DNA from: an uncultured Pelagibacteraceae bacterium
GTDB taxonomy: Bacteria; Pseudomonadota; Alphaproteobacteria; Pelagibacterales; Pelagibacteraceae
Assembly (NCBI GenBank): GCA_902564385.1
Contig: CACFAT010000001.1
Coordinates: forward strand, 208,322 to 272,321
DNA: 64,000 nucleotides
Direction: 5' to 3'
Positions 10,528 through 19,556 of this stretch are shown piece after piece. Positions within the stretch are counted from its first letter, which is position 1, and each line of letters starts with the position of its first letter. The translations under genes were made by a program, and so were the position numbers. The notes below the pieces were generated by a model, which was given only the letters and a program-made list of their open reading frames with translations, did no database searches and was not told the origin of the DNA.

Positions 10528-11349
10528 TTATTTTTTTCCTTTAAGGTTTATTCTTATATCCGACAAATCCACTAGTCTCTTTTTGTAGTCGTTTCTAACA
10601 AAACCTTTACTTGTAATGTCTTTTACAAGTTTAATTAGTTGATTTTGATCTTCGCTATCTTGACTTTCATTTGTATCAGAATTTCCAGTTATAGACGGGG
10701 TGTGAGCTAAATCCTCTCTATTTAAATAGGAGATTGCTAGCTCTCTAAAAATATAATCTAATATTGAACTTGCGCTCATTATTCGATCATTTCCATAAAC
10801 TTTTCCAGAAGGCTCAAATTTTGTATCTAAATATGCATTTACAAATTCATCTAGTGGAACTCCATATTGAAGACCTAATGATATTGCTATTGCAAAGTTA
10901 TTCATGAGGGCCTTTACTAACTCACCTTCTTTACTTGTATCGATAAAAATTTCTCCTATTTTACCATCTTCATATTCACCAGTATGCAAATATACTTTGT
11001 GATCACCTATCGAGGCTTTTTGGATATAACCTTTTCTTCTATCAGGCATACTAAATCTTTTACCAATTTTATCAGTTATATTTTTTTTAAAATTCTCATC
11101 AATTGGTTTGGATTTATTACTACTTTTAATATTTTGATTGCTAATTGGTTGTGAAACAATTTCGACTTTACTACTTTTAGTATCTTGTAGGTTTTTTGTT
11201 TTTCTATTATCTAGTTTGACATCAATAATTTCAAATTTTCCATCGTCATTTTTCTCTAATTTATTAAGGTTTTCCTCATTTATATCATCTAAATAATGAG
11301 ATACTTTAAAGCTACATGTGTAATATGTTTCAACTAAATATTTTGCCAT
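10528..11349 (-). CDS. Stand-alone protein matching the C-terminal TSCPD region of class II (B12-dependent) ribonucleotide reductase
   Basis: [41 protein letters not shown]...[62 protein letters not shown] resembles the NrdJ C-terminus; no catalytic barrel domain. Confidence 0.8.
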   Translation of the reverse strand: MAKYLVETYYTCSFKVSHYLDDINEENLNKLEKNDDGKFEIIDVKLDNRKTKNLQDTKSSKVEIVSQPISNQNIKSSNKSKPIDENFKKNITDKIGKRFSMPDRRKGYIQKASIGDHKVYLHTGEYEDGKIGEIFIDTSKEGELVKALMNNFAIAISLGLQYGVPLDEFVNAYLDTKFEPSGKVYGNDRIMSASSILDYIFRELAISYLNREDLAHTPSITGNSDTNESQDSEDQNQLIKLVKDITSKGFVRNDYKKRLVDLSDIRINLKGKK

Positions 11350-11413
11350 TGTAATCCTATTTGTAAATTGAATCTTGATAAGAATTATGTATATACATTT
11401 TTCAATTATAGTC

Positions 11414-11433
11414 TAATTGTAAATTTACAATTA
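11414..11433. repeat. Perfect 20-bp palindrome in a divergent intergenic region
   Basis: TAATTGTAAATTTACAATTA equals its own reverse complement. Confidence 0.85.
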
Positions 11434-11455
11434 TAAATTGAAAATAAATAAAAAA

Positions 11456-11812
11456 ATGATTAAAGAAATTTTTACTTGGTGGAACAAACAAACATTTGGC
11501 ACAAGGCTAAATACAATTTTGTTTGGAAAATTAGTTGGTAAAGATAATACAGGTAACAAGTATTATGAAAGCAAGTCAGGAAAAAGATGGGTTATTTATA
11601 ACGGAGAAGTTGAAGCATCAAAAATACCAAGTGAATGGTACTCTTGGATGCATCATACAGGAAATAAAATTGAAAACAGTCATGAATTAGACAAATATAG
11701 TTGGCAAAAAGAGCATATGCCAAATCAAACGGGAACAGAAAATTCTTATCATCCAAATAAAAATAAAAGTAAAAATGCTTCAAACAAAAAATATGCTTCT
11801 TGGAAAAGCTAA
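11456..11812 (+). CDS. NADH:ubiquinone oxidoreductase accessory subunit NDUFA12 (B17.2) family
   Basis: WWNKQTFGTRLNTILFGKLVGKDNTGNKYYES, RWVIYNGEVEASKIPSEWYSWMHH. Track ORF opens at a TTG (11438); ATG at 11456 is in frame. Confidence 0.9.
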   Translation: MIKEIFTWWNKQTFGTRLNTILFGKLVGKDNTGNKYYESKSGKRWVIYNGEVEASKIPSEWYSWMHHTGNKIENSHELDKYSWQKEHMPNQTGTENSYHPNKNKSKNASNKKYASWKS

Positions 11813-12182
11813 AATTTATATACTTGTTTTTTTTTCTTATTATTTATTAACAATTAACTCCTTAAGTGAAAATCAAACAAAAACCGAAAAATTTGCAGTT
11901 CTAACAATTTTAGATAAAGTAAATTCAAAAAGCGATATAATTGAAATTCAAGTTGGTAAAGAATATAAATTTAAAAATCTTTCTATAAATATTCTTAAAT
12001 GCAATAATTCAAAATTTGATGATGATCCAGAGGTTACAGCATATATGCAAGTAAGAGATACAGTTAGTAGAGATGAAAATAAAGTTTTTATCTTTAACGA
12101 CTGGACTTTTGCTTCGTCCCCTTCAATTAGACCTTTTGATCATCCTGTTTATGATATTTGGTTAAAAAAATGCTTTTCCTAA
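11775..12182 (+). CDS. DUF2155 domain-containing exported protein
   Basis: AVLTILDKVNSKSDIIEIQVGKEYKFKNLSI...FNDWTFASSPSIRPFDHPVYDIWL; follows NDUFA12 as in many alphaproteobacteria; in-frame ATG also at 11793. Confidence 0.8.
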   Translation: MLQTKNMLLGKAKIYILVFFSYYLLTINSLSENQTKTEKFAVLTILDKVNSKSDIIEIQVGKEYKFKNLSINILKCNNSKFDDDPEVTAYMQVRDTVSRDENKVFIFNDWTFASSPSIRPFDHPVYDIWLKKCFS

Positions 12183-13516
12183 AGCAATTTTTCTTTGTCA
12201 AGCCAACTTACATTAAAATCTGAATTTAAAAATTTTTCGTGATTTAAAAGTATTTTATGTAAGTCTATTGTTGTTTTAATGCCTTCAATAACAAACTCAT
12301 CAAGAGACCTTCTCATTCTTTGAATGGCTTCAGTTCTGTTCCTCCCATGACATATTACTTTGCAAATCATGCTATCATAATATGGAGTTACCTTGTAACC
12401 TTGAAATATCGCACCATCTACTCTTGTTCTAAAACCAGAGGGCTGATGACACATAGTAATTTCTCCTGGCGATGGTTGAAAATTTTTACTTACATCTTCT
12501 GCATTAATTCTACACTCAATAGCATGTCCCCTAGGCTTAATATCCTCTTGTTTTAAAGCTGTGTTACCATCGTATGCAATCCAGATTTGTTCTTTGATTA
12601 AATCTATACCTGTTACAACTTCTGTTACTGGGTGTTCTACTTGTATTCTTGTATTCATTTCTAAAAAATAAAATTTTCCATCTTCAAAAATAAATTCTAC
12701 TGTGCCAGCACCTTCATATCCAATTTGGCTTACCATTTTTACAGTTTTATCAAAGAGGTCATTTCGTATTTTATCATTCAGTAAAGGACTAGGTGTTTCT
12801 TCAATTAATTTCTGGTGTCTTCTTTGAATAGAACAATCTCTTTCATGCAAATGTACTGTTCTGTTTTTTCCAGATAATACTTGAACTTCAATATGTCTTG
12901 GATTTTGAAAAAATTTCTCAATATATACCTCATCATTACCAAAAAATTTTTTTGCTTCAGTTTTCGCAGTCAAAAATAAGTTTTCAAATTCTTCTTCTTT
13001 TGTAACAACTTTCATTCCTTTTCCACCACCACCTCCTGCAGCTTTTATCAAAACTGGATATCCAATATCTTCACATATTTTTTTTGCTTCATTAAAATCA
13101 GATACACCTCCATCAGATCCTTCAATAACTGGAAGGCCATATTTTTTTGCAATTTTTTTAGCCTCAATTTTGTCTCCCATCATTTTTATCAAAGAAGATG
13201 ATGGACCAATGAATTTAATTTTGTTCTGTTCAAGAATTTTAGCGAATTCATAATTTTCAGATAAAAAACCATATCCCGGATGAACAGCTTCAGAACTTGT
13301 TAATTCAATAGCTGACATAATAGCTGGAATGTTCAAATAACTATTTGCAGCTTGATGAGGACCTACACATATACTTTCATCAGCCAATCGAACGTGCATA
13401 CTATTTCTGTCAACATCGGAATGAATGGCGACAGTTTGTATACCCCATTCTTTACAGGCTCTAATAACTCTGACGGCTATCTCACCTCTATTTGCAACAA
13501 GAATTTTTTTGAACAT
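12179..13516 (-). CDS. accC: Acetyl-CoA carboxylase biotin carboxylase subunit
   Basis: MFKKILVANRGEIAVRVIRACKEWGI, GGGGKGMK, EMNTRIQVEHPVTE. Confidence 0.98.
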   Translation of the reverse strand: MFKKILVANRGEIAVRVIRACKEWGIQTVAIHSDVDRNSMHVRLADESICVGPHQAANSYLNIPAIMSAIELTSSEAVHPGYGFLSENYEFAKILEQNKIKFIGPSSSLIKMMGDKIEAKKIAKKYGLPVIEGSDGGVSDFNEAKKICEDIGYPVLIKAAGGGGGKGMKVVTKEEEFENLFLTAKTEAKKFFGNDEVYIEKFFQNPRHIEVQVLSGKNRTVHLHERDCSIQRRHQKLIEETPSPLLNDKIRNDLFDKTVKMVSQIGYEGAGTVEFIFEDGKFYFLEMNTRIQVEHPVTEVVTGIDLIKEQIWIAYDGNTALKQEDIKPRGHAIECRINAEDVSKNFQPSPGEITMCHQPSGFRTRVDGAIFQGYKVTPYYDSMICKVICHGRNRTEAIQRMRRSLDEFVIEGIKTTIDLHKILLNHEKFLNSDFNVSWLDKEKLL

Positions 13517-13518
13517 TA

Positions 13519-13941
13519 TTACTCAATTATTGCAATGGTATGTCCATATTCAACAGGCTGACCATCTTCAACACAAATTTTTTTTATTGTACCAGTAATT
13601 GGAGAGGGCACATGATTCATTGTTTTCATAGCTTCAACAATCATAATTGTATCACCTTTGTTAATTTTTTTTCCTACCTCCACAAACTTTTTACCACCTG
13701 GTTCTGGTGCTAAATAAGCTGTTCCTATTATAGGTGATGGAACTTCAGTCCCGCTGATATTATCTAGTTTTGTGTTTTCTGATTTTATTTCTGATTTTAT
13801 CTCTTTAACAGTTGTTAAATTTGCCCCAGATGATTTTGATACTTTTACTTTTATATCTTTTTCTGTGTATTCTATTTCCGTAAGATTAAACTCATTTAAA
13901 TATTCAGTAAGCTCTTTAATTATATTTTTATTTATTTTCAT
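13519..13941 (-). CDS. accB: Biotin carboxyl carrier protein
   Basis: Biotinylation motif IVEAMKTMNHVPSP; adjacent to accC. Confidence 0.96.
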   Translation of the reverse strand: MKINKNIIKELTEYLNEFNLTEIEYTEKDIKVKVSKSSGANLTTVKEIKSEIKSENTKLDNISGTEVPSPIIGTAYLAPEPGGKKFVEVGKKINKGDTIMIVEAMKTMNHVPSPITGTIKKICVEDGQPVEYGHTIAIIE

Positions 13942-14371
13942 TCAACATTTCATGCATAGAATTTATGGCCAAAATATATCCATTTATTCCTAATCCACAA
14001 ATAATTCCTGTGACTACTCCGCTTATTATAGATTTATGACGAAATTCCTCTCTTTTATATATATTTGATATATGAAGTTCAATTATTTTGCCTTTAAATA
14101 TATCTAGAGCATCTCTTATTGCAATTGATGTGTGGCTATATCCACCTGCATTAATTATAATTCCATCGAATTCATTTCTGGCAGTTTGAATAATGTCAAC
14201 AATTTCCCCTTCAACATTCGATTGTTTCATTTCAAGAGTTAAATTTAATTCTTTTGATTTTTTCTTACAAATATCCTCTAGGTATTTATAATCTTTGCTA
14301 CCATATTGTGATTGTTCTCTTTCACCTATTAGATTAAGATTAGGACCATTAATGATTAATATTTTACTCAC
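13928..14371 (-). CDS. aroQ: Type II 3-dehydroquinate dehydratase (GTG start; track ORF over-extended to 14533)
   Basis: SKILIINGPNLNLIGEREQSQYG, INAGGYSHTSIAIRDAL, ELHISNIYKREEFRHKS. GTG at 14371 gives a normal-length protein (147 aa); the extra N-terminus in the track overlaps thiS. Confidence 0.92.
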   Translation of the reverse strand: MSKILIINGPNLNLIGEREQSQYGSKDYKYLEDICKKKSKELNLTLEMKQSNVEGEIVDIIQTARNEFDGIIINAGGYSHTSIAIRDALDIFKGKIIELHISNIYKREEFRHKSIISGVVTGIICGLGINGYILAINSMHEMLNENK

Positions 14372-14387
14372 GAAATCCTTATAATCT

Positions 14388-14606
14388 ATGAATATTAAAA
14401 ATAAAATAAAAATAACTGTAAATGGCAAGCAAATGCAAATAATGCCTAAATTTTCACTGAAGAGCTTGATAACAAAATTAAAAATGCCACTAAATAAAAT
14501 AGCTATAGAACTAAACAAAAAAATTATAGACAAAAAAAGAATTTCTAAAATTAAACTAAAAAAAGGAGATAAAATAGAAATTGTTCATTTTATTGGTGGT
14601 GGATAA
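14388..14606 (+). CDS. thiS: Sulfur carrier protein ThiS
   Basis: 72 aa, beta-grasp-like, C-terminal GGG (HFIGGG); immediately upstream of thiG. Confidence 0.88.
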   Translation: MNIKNKIKITVNGKQMQIMPKFSLKSLITKLKMPLNKIAIELNKKIIDKKRISKIKLKKGDKIEIVHFIGGG

Positions 14607-15379
14607 TGATTGACAAAAAATTTAAGATAGCAAATAAAATTTTTAAATCACGCTTAATAGTTGGTACTGGAAAATATAAAAGTTTCAGTGAATGCGCTAA
14701 AGCCATTAAGACTTCTGGTGCAGACATAGTTACAGTTGCAGTTAGAAGGGTAAACATATCTAATAAGAATAAACCTAGATTGATGGACTATATTGATCCA
14801 AAAAAAATAACATACTTGCCAAATACAGCCGGATGTTTCACTGCAGAAGATGCAATTAGAACTTTAAGATTAGCACGAGAAATAGGTGGATGGAAATTAG
14901 TAAAATTAGAGGTATTGGGTGACAAAAGAAACCTTTTTCCTGAAATGATTGAAACTTTAAGATCTACCGAGCTATTAACAAAAGAGGGTTTTAAAGTGAT
15001 GGTTTATTGTAATGATGATCCATTAATGGCAAAAAGATTAGAAAATGCTGGGGCCGTTGCTATTATGCCGCTTGCAGCACCGATTGGATCTGGTCTTGGA
15101 ATTCAAAACAAAGTTAATATTAAAATTATAAGAAAACAAACAAAATTACCTTTAATTATTGATGCTGGTTTAGGACAGGCATCTGATGCTAGTATAGCAA
15201 TGGAATTAGGCTGTGATGGAGTATTAATTAATACAGCAATTGCAAAAGCAAAAAAACCTATTCAAATGGCTGAAGCAATGAAACTAGCAGTAATATCGGG
15301 TAGAAAATCTTTTTTATCTGGAAGAATTAGTCCTAATTTATTTGGTTCTGCTTCAACAACTAATAAAGGTATTATTTAG
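14606..15379 (+). CDS. thiG: Thiazole synthase
   Basis: SRLIVGTGKYKS, TVAVRRVNI, LPNTAGC, PLIIDAGLGQASDA. Confidence 0.96.
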   Translation: MIDKKFKIANKIFKSRLIVGTGKYKSFSECAKAIKTSGADIVTVAVRRVNISNKNKPRLMDYIDPKKITYLPNTAGCFTAEDAIRTLRLAREIGGWKLVKLEVLGDKRNLFPEMIETLRSTELLTKEGFKVMVYCNDDPLMAKRLENAGAVAIMPLAAPIGSGLGIQNKVNIKIIRKQTKLPLIIDAGLGQASDASIAMELGCDGVLINTAIAKAKKPIQMAEAMKLAVISGRKSFLSGRISPNLFGSASTTNKGII

Positions 15380-17138
15380 TTTTTTTTTTATAAAATTTTT
15401 TTCTAAATTTTCTTTTTTTAAAAATCTTTATGCTTTTATTTTTAATTACTTTATCATCTTTTTTATTTTCAATTTTTATAGCCTCAAGTTTCTCAACTTT
15501 TTCTATTTTATCTAAAACTTTTTTTGTTTTAGATTTAAATTCAATAATATAATCCTCTAAATTTAGCTCATTATTTGTATTTAAATTAATCTTTGCTTTA
15601 TGTTTTTTTTCGAAATATTTTACAACCTCTTCATAGTGATCTGTTATATGTTTCTCAATTTTGTTATTAATAGTTAGTTCAACTAATTTAGCATTATGTT
15701 CCAATGATTTAATTTCGATTAATTTTAGTATTTTTAACACAAATGTTTCATCTGTTAACTTCATGTGCCATTTCACATTACTTTCTCTTAACCTTTGTCT
15801 AGACATCTCAAGTAATCCAAAATTACTTATTCTACCAATTTGAATTCTTGCTCTATCATTTCTACACTTTTCTTTTAGTTTTCTCTCAACTTGTCTTCTA
15901 TTGTTAAAACTTAACATATCAATAAAATCAATTATGATTAATCCTGATAAATCTCTTATTTTTATTTGTCTTGCAATCTCTTCAGCAGCTTCTATGTTCG
16001 TATCAAAGGCAGTACTTTCAACATTTTTTTGTTTTATAGATTTTCCAGAATTTACGTCTATAGATACTAATGCCTCCGTTGGATTGATTACTAGATAACC
16101 ACCTGAAGTTAATTTTACTTCTGTTTCGAAAATTTCAAACAACTTCTTTTCAATATTTTCTTTATAAAATAGTGGTACCTTATCTCTATATTTTTTTACT
16201 TTTTTTAGATGATTTGGCATCATCAACTTTAGATAACTTTTTGTTTTTTGATATCCTTCGTTCCCCTCTACATAAATATTTTGAGTATCGTCATCGTACA
16301 TATCTCTTATACACCTTTTGATTATATCACTTTCTTGATGTATAAGAGATGGAGCTATAGAGTTTAAAGCGTTGTCTTTTATTTGATCCCAAACTTTAAT
16401 TAAATTTTTTAAATCATTATCTATTTCATTTTTTGTTTTATTTGATCCTGCAGTTCTTACAATAATTCCCATTTCTTTTGGAATGGTAATTTCATTTAAA
16501 ATATTTCTAATTTTTTTTCTTTCTCCAGGATTGAATATTTTTCTAGAAATTCCACCACCTTTTGCTGTGTTCGGCATCAAAACAATATATTTGCCTGCAA
16601 TTGATATAAAAGTACTCAACGCCGCTCCTTTTAATCCTCTTTCGTCTTTTAAAACTTGAACTAGTATTACTTGGTTTGGTTTTATAACTTCTTGAATTTT
16701 GTATCTTTTTGAAGGGAATTTTTTTTGAGAAATAAATTTTTCCTTTTCATCTTCTTCTTTTTTCTCTACAGGATCATCAATTTTTATTTCCTCTTTACCT
16801 TCAAGAATTTTGTCTTCTATATTTTCACTCTCCTTAGATAGCTCTTCTCGAACTTTTTCTTCTTCTTCTTTAATTTTTTCTAAGTCACTTTGCGGTAATT
16901 GATAATAGTCTGATTGAATATCATTAAAGGATAAAAAACCATGCCTTTCTCTTCCAAAGTCAACAAATGCTGCTTGCAGAGAAGGTTCTATTCTACTTAC
17001 TTTTCCAAGATATATATTATTCTTAATTAAAGTATTATTTATACTTTCATACTCATAGTCTTCGATATAATTATTATTTTTAAGAACAACTCTTGTTTCA
17101 TTGGGATGCGATGCATCGATGTATAAATTTTTTGACAT
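15372..17138 (-). CDS. Ribonuclease E/G family protein
   Basis: [13 protein letters not shown], S1-like region with acidic insert, catalytic SIDVNSGKS and [22 protein letters not shown]. Confidence 0.93.
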   Translation of the reverse strand: [588 protein letters not shown]

Positions 17139-17219
17139 AATTTTAATGATTTTTTCATAGGTTTGTTTAATAAATTCTGTGCCTTAACAATAACAAATTC
17201 ATAAGATATTTAAACTAAA

Positions 17220-19556
17220 ATGCAAAAGATTTTAAAAAGGTTGATAATATTTGGAATATTGTCGTCTCTATTAATTTTAGCAATAATAATATCTATTCTT
17301 TGGACTTATTCTAATAAATTGCCCGATTATAAATATCTTAACAGTTACAAACCTCCTGTTTCAAGCAAGTTATATTCAGGAGATGGAGTGTTAGTAAGTG
17401 ACTTTTCTTCAGAAAAAAGAATATTTGTTCCATATGATTCTATATCTCCAAAAGTAATAAATGCTTTTTTATCAGCGGAGGATAAAAACTTTTTTGATCA
17501 TCCAGGGGTAGATGCCAAAGGAGTAGTTAGAGCAATCAAAAATAATATATTTAATATAATATACTCAAAAAGATTAGAAGGAGCTTCTACTATTACCCAA
17601 CAAGTAGCAAAAAACTTTCTATTAACCAATGAAGTTAGCATTGATAGAAAGATAAAAGAAGCCATACTTGCTTTCAGAATTGAACGTGTGCTTTCAAAAA
17701 AAAGAATTTTAGAGCTTTATTTAAACCAAATTTATCTAGGAGAAGGTAGTTATGGTATAGCCTCTGCTAGCTTAAGATATTTTAATAAACCAATTAGTGA
17801 ACTAGATTATGGGGAGGCAGCTCTGTTGGCTGCTCTTCCTAAAGCACCAAGTAAATATAATCCTTATAAAAATTATGAACTAGCTAAATTTAGAAGAGAT
17901 TTAGTTTTAAAGAATTTATTGGACAATGGTTTTATTAATCAAAGACAGTATTCAAAATTTATAATTTCAAAAATTAAATTAAAAAAAAGAAAAAGAATTT
18001 ATTTAGAAGATTCAAGATATTATGTCGAAGATGTAAGAAAAGAAGTAATTAATAAGTATGGTTATGATCAAGTTTATAAGCAAGGCTTCAATATTAAAAC
18101 TCCCTTAGATTTAGATTTACAAAAAATCGCAACTCAATCATTAAGAAAAGGTCTACAAGAATTTGATAAAAGAAAAGGATGGAGGGGACCTTTATCAAAT
18201 ATAAAAAATCATAAAAATTGGAAAGAGGATTTAAAAAAATTATTTTTAGAAAAGTCATTAGGATGGGAACTAGCTGCTGTTAAAAAAATTGATAAATTTG
18301 AAACGGTTATCGAAACACAATATAATAAATTTGGCATTATTAACTTCAACGATATTGATTGGACTAGAAAAAATTTCAAAGAGTTATTTAAAGAAGGAGA
18401 CATAATTTATGTAAAAAAAATTGATGAGGGAAATTATAGTTTAAAACAATTACCTATTGCAAATGGGGGTATCGTTGTAATGGATCCATATAGTGGTAGA
18501 GTTCTAGCACTATCAGGAGGTTTTAGTTTTAAAAAAAGTGAGTTCAACAGAGCCTCTCAGGCTAAACGACAACCTGGGTCTGCTTTTAAACCTTTTATAT
18601 ATGCTCTTGCATTAGAAAATGATTTCTTACCCACAACACTAGTATTAGATGCGCCGATTGTGTTAGATCAAGGAACTGATTTGAAAATGTGGAAACCAGA
18701 GAATTATGGTAAAAAATTTTATGGACCATCAACCTTGAGAACTGGTATTGAGAAATCAAGAAATTTAATGACGGTAAGAATAGCTCAAGAACTTGGAATT
18801 GATAAAATTATTAATTTTTCAAAAAAATTAAATATTTATGAAAGTCCTGATGAATTGATGTCAATATCTTTAGGATCCGCTGAGACTACTTTGCTAAAAA
18901 TTACAAGTGCTTATTCTTCATTTTTAAATGGAGGTAAACTGGTTAACCCTATATTGATTGACAGAATTCAAGACAGTGAAGGAAAAACAATTTTTAATAA
19001 TGAAAAAAGATATTGTGAAAATTGTGATTCAATTTCTCATAAAGGAAAAAATAACCCAATAATTAAAAGTAAGTATCAACAAATTTTTTCACCACAGACT
19101 GCCTATCAAATGACCTCAATGTTAAAGGGTGTTATTGAGAGAGGAACTGGAAAAGGTTTGAAAGATTTAAAACTTGAGATAGCTGGAAAGACTGGAACAA
19201 CAAATAAAAATACTGATACTTGGTTTATTGGTTTTACATCCAATTTAGTGGTTGGTGTTTATATTGGTTATGATAGTCCACAAAGTTTAGGCAAATTTGA
19301 AACAGGATCAAAAACTGCAATGCCAGTATTCAAAGATTTTATAAAAAAAACTGCAAACACATATAATGCAAGACCTTTTAAAGTTCCAAATAATATAAAA
19401 ATGATAGTAGTTGATGCAAATACTGGAAAAAAAGTGAACTCCAAGACTACCTTGGCTATTGTTGAATCATTTAAAATAAGAGATAATAAATCAAATATAC
19501 AATCAAATAATATTGATAGTAGATTAAATCAAACAAATATATTAAAATTTTATTAA
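17220..19556 (+). CDS. mrcA: Penicillin-binding protein 1A (transglycosylase/transpeptidase)
   Basis: GT51: FLSAEDKNFFDHPGVD, GASTITQQVAKN; transpeptidase: RQPGSAFKPF, KTGTTNKNTDTWFIGF. Confidence 0.96.
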   Translation: MQKILKRLIIFGILSSLLILAIIISILWTYSNKLPDYKYLNSYKPPVSSKLYSGDGVLVSDFSSEKRIFVPYDSISPKVINAFLSAEDKNFFDHPGVDAKGVVRAIKNNIFNIIYSKRLEGASTITQQVAKNFLLTNEVSIDRKIKEAILAFRIERVLSKKRILELYLNQIYLGEGSYGIASASLRYFNKPISELDYGEAALLAALPKAPSKYNPYKNYELAKFRRDLVLKNLLDNGFINQRQYSKFIISKIKLKKRKRIYLEDSRYYVEDVRKEVINKYGYDQVYKQGFNIKTPLDLDLQKIATQSLRKGLQEFDKRKGWRGPLSNIKNHKNWKEDLKKLFLEKSLGWELAAVKKIDKFETVIETQYNKFGIINFNDIDWTRKNFKELFKEGDIIYVKKIDEGNYSLKQLPIANGGIVVMDPYSGRVLALSGGFSFKKSEFNRASQAKRQPGSAFKPFIYALALENDFLPTTLVLDAPIVLDQGTDLKMWKPENYGKKFYGPSTLRTGIEKSRNLMTVRIAQELGIDKIINFSKKLNIYESPDELMSISLGSAETTLLKITSAYSSFLNGGKLVNPILIDRIQDSEGKTIFNNEKRYCENCDSISHKGKNNPIIKSKYQQIFSPQTAYQMTSMLKGVIERGTGKGLKDLKLEIAGKTGTTNKNTDTWFIGFTSNLVVGVYIGYDSPQSLGKFETGSKTAMPVFKDFIKKTANTYNARPFKVPNNIKMIVVDANTGKKVNSKTTLAIVESFKIRDNKSNIQSNNIDSRLNQTNILKFY

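Noticed and set aside
14372-14388. Possible TPP riboswitch upstream of thiS-thiG
   Set aside because: Only 16 bp separate aroQ and thiS; no THI-box-like sequence seen.
14372-14533. 54-residue hydrophobic N-terminal extension of AroQ in the ORF track
   Set aside because: Overlaps thiS on the other strand; a GTG start at 14371 gives the standard AroQ N-terminus.
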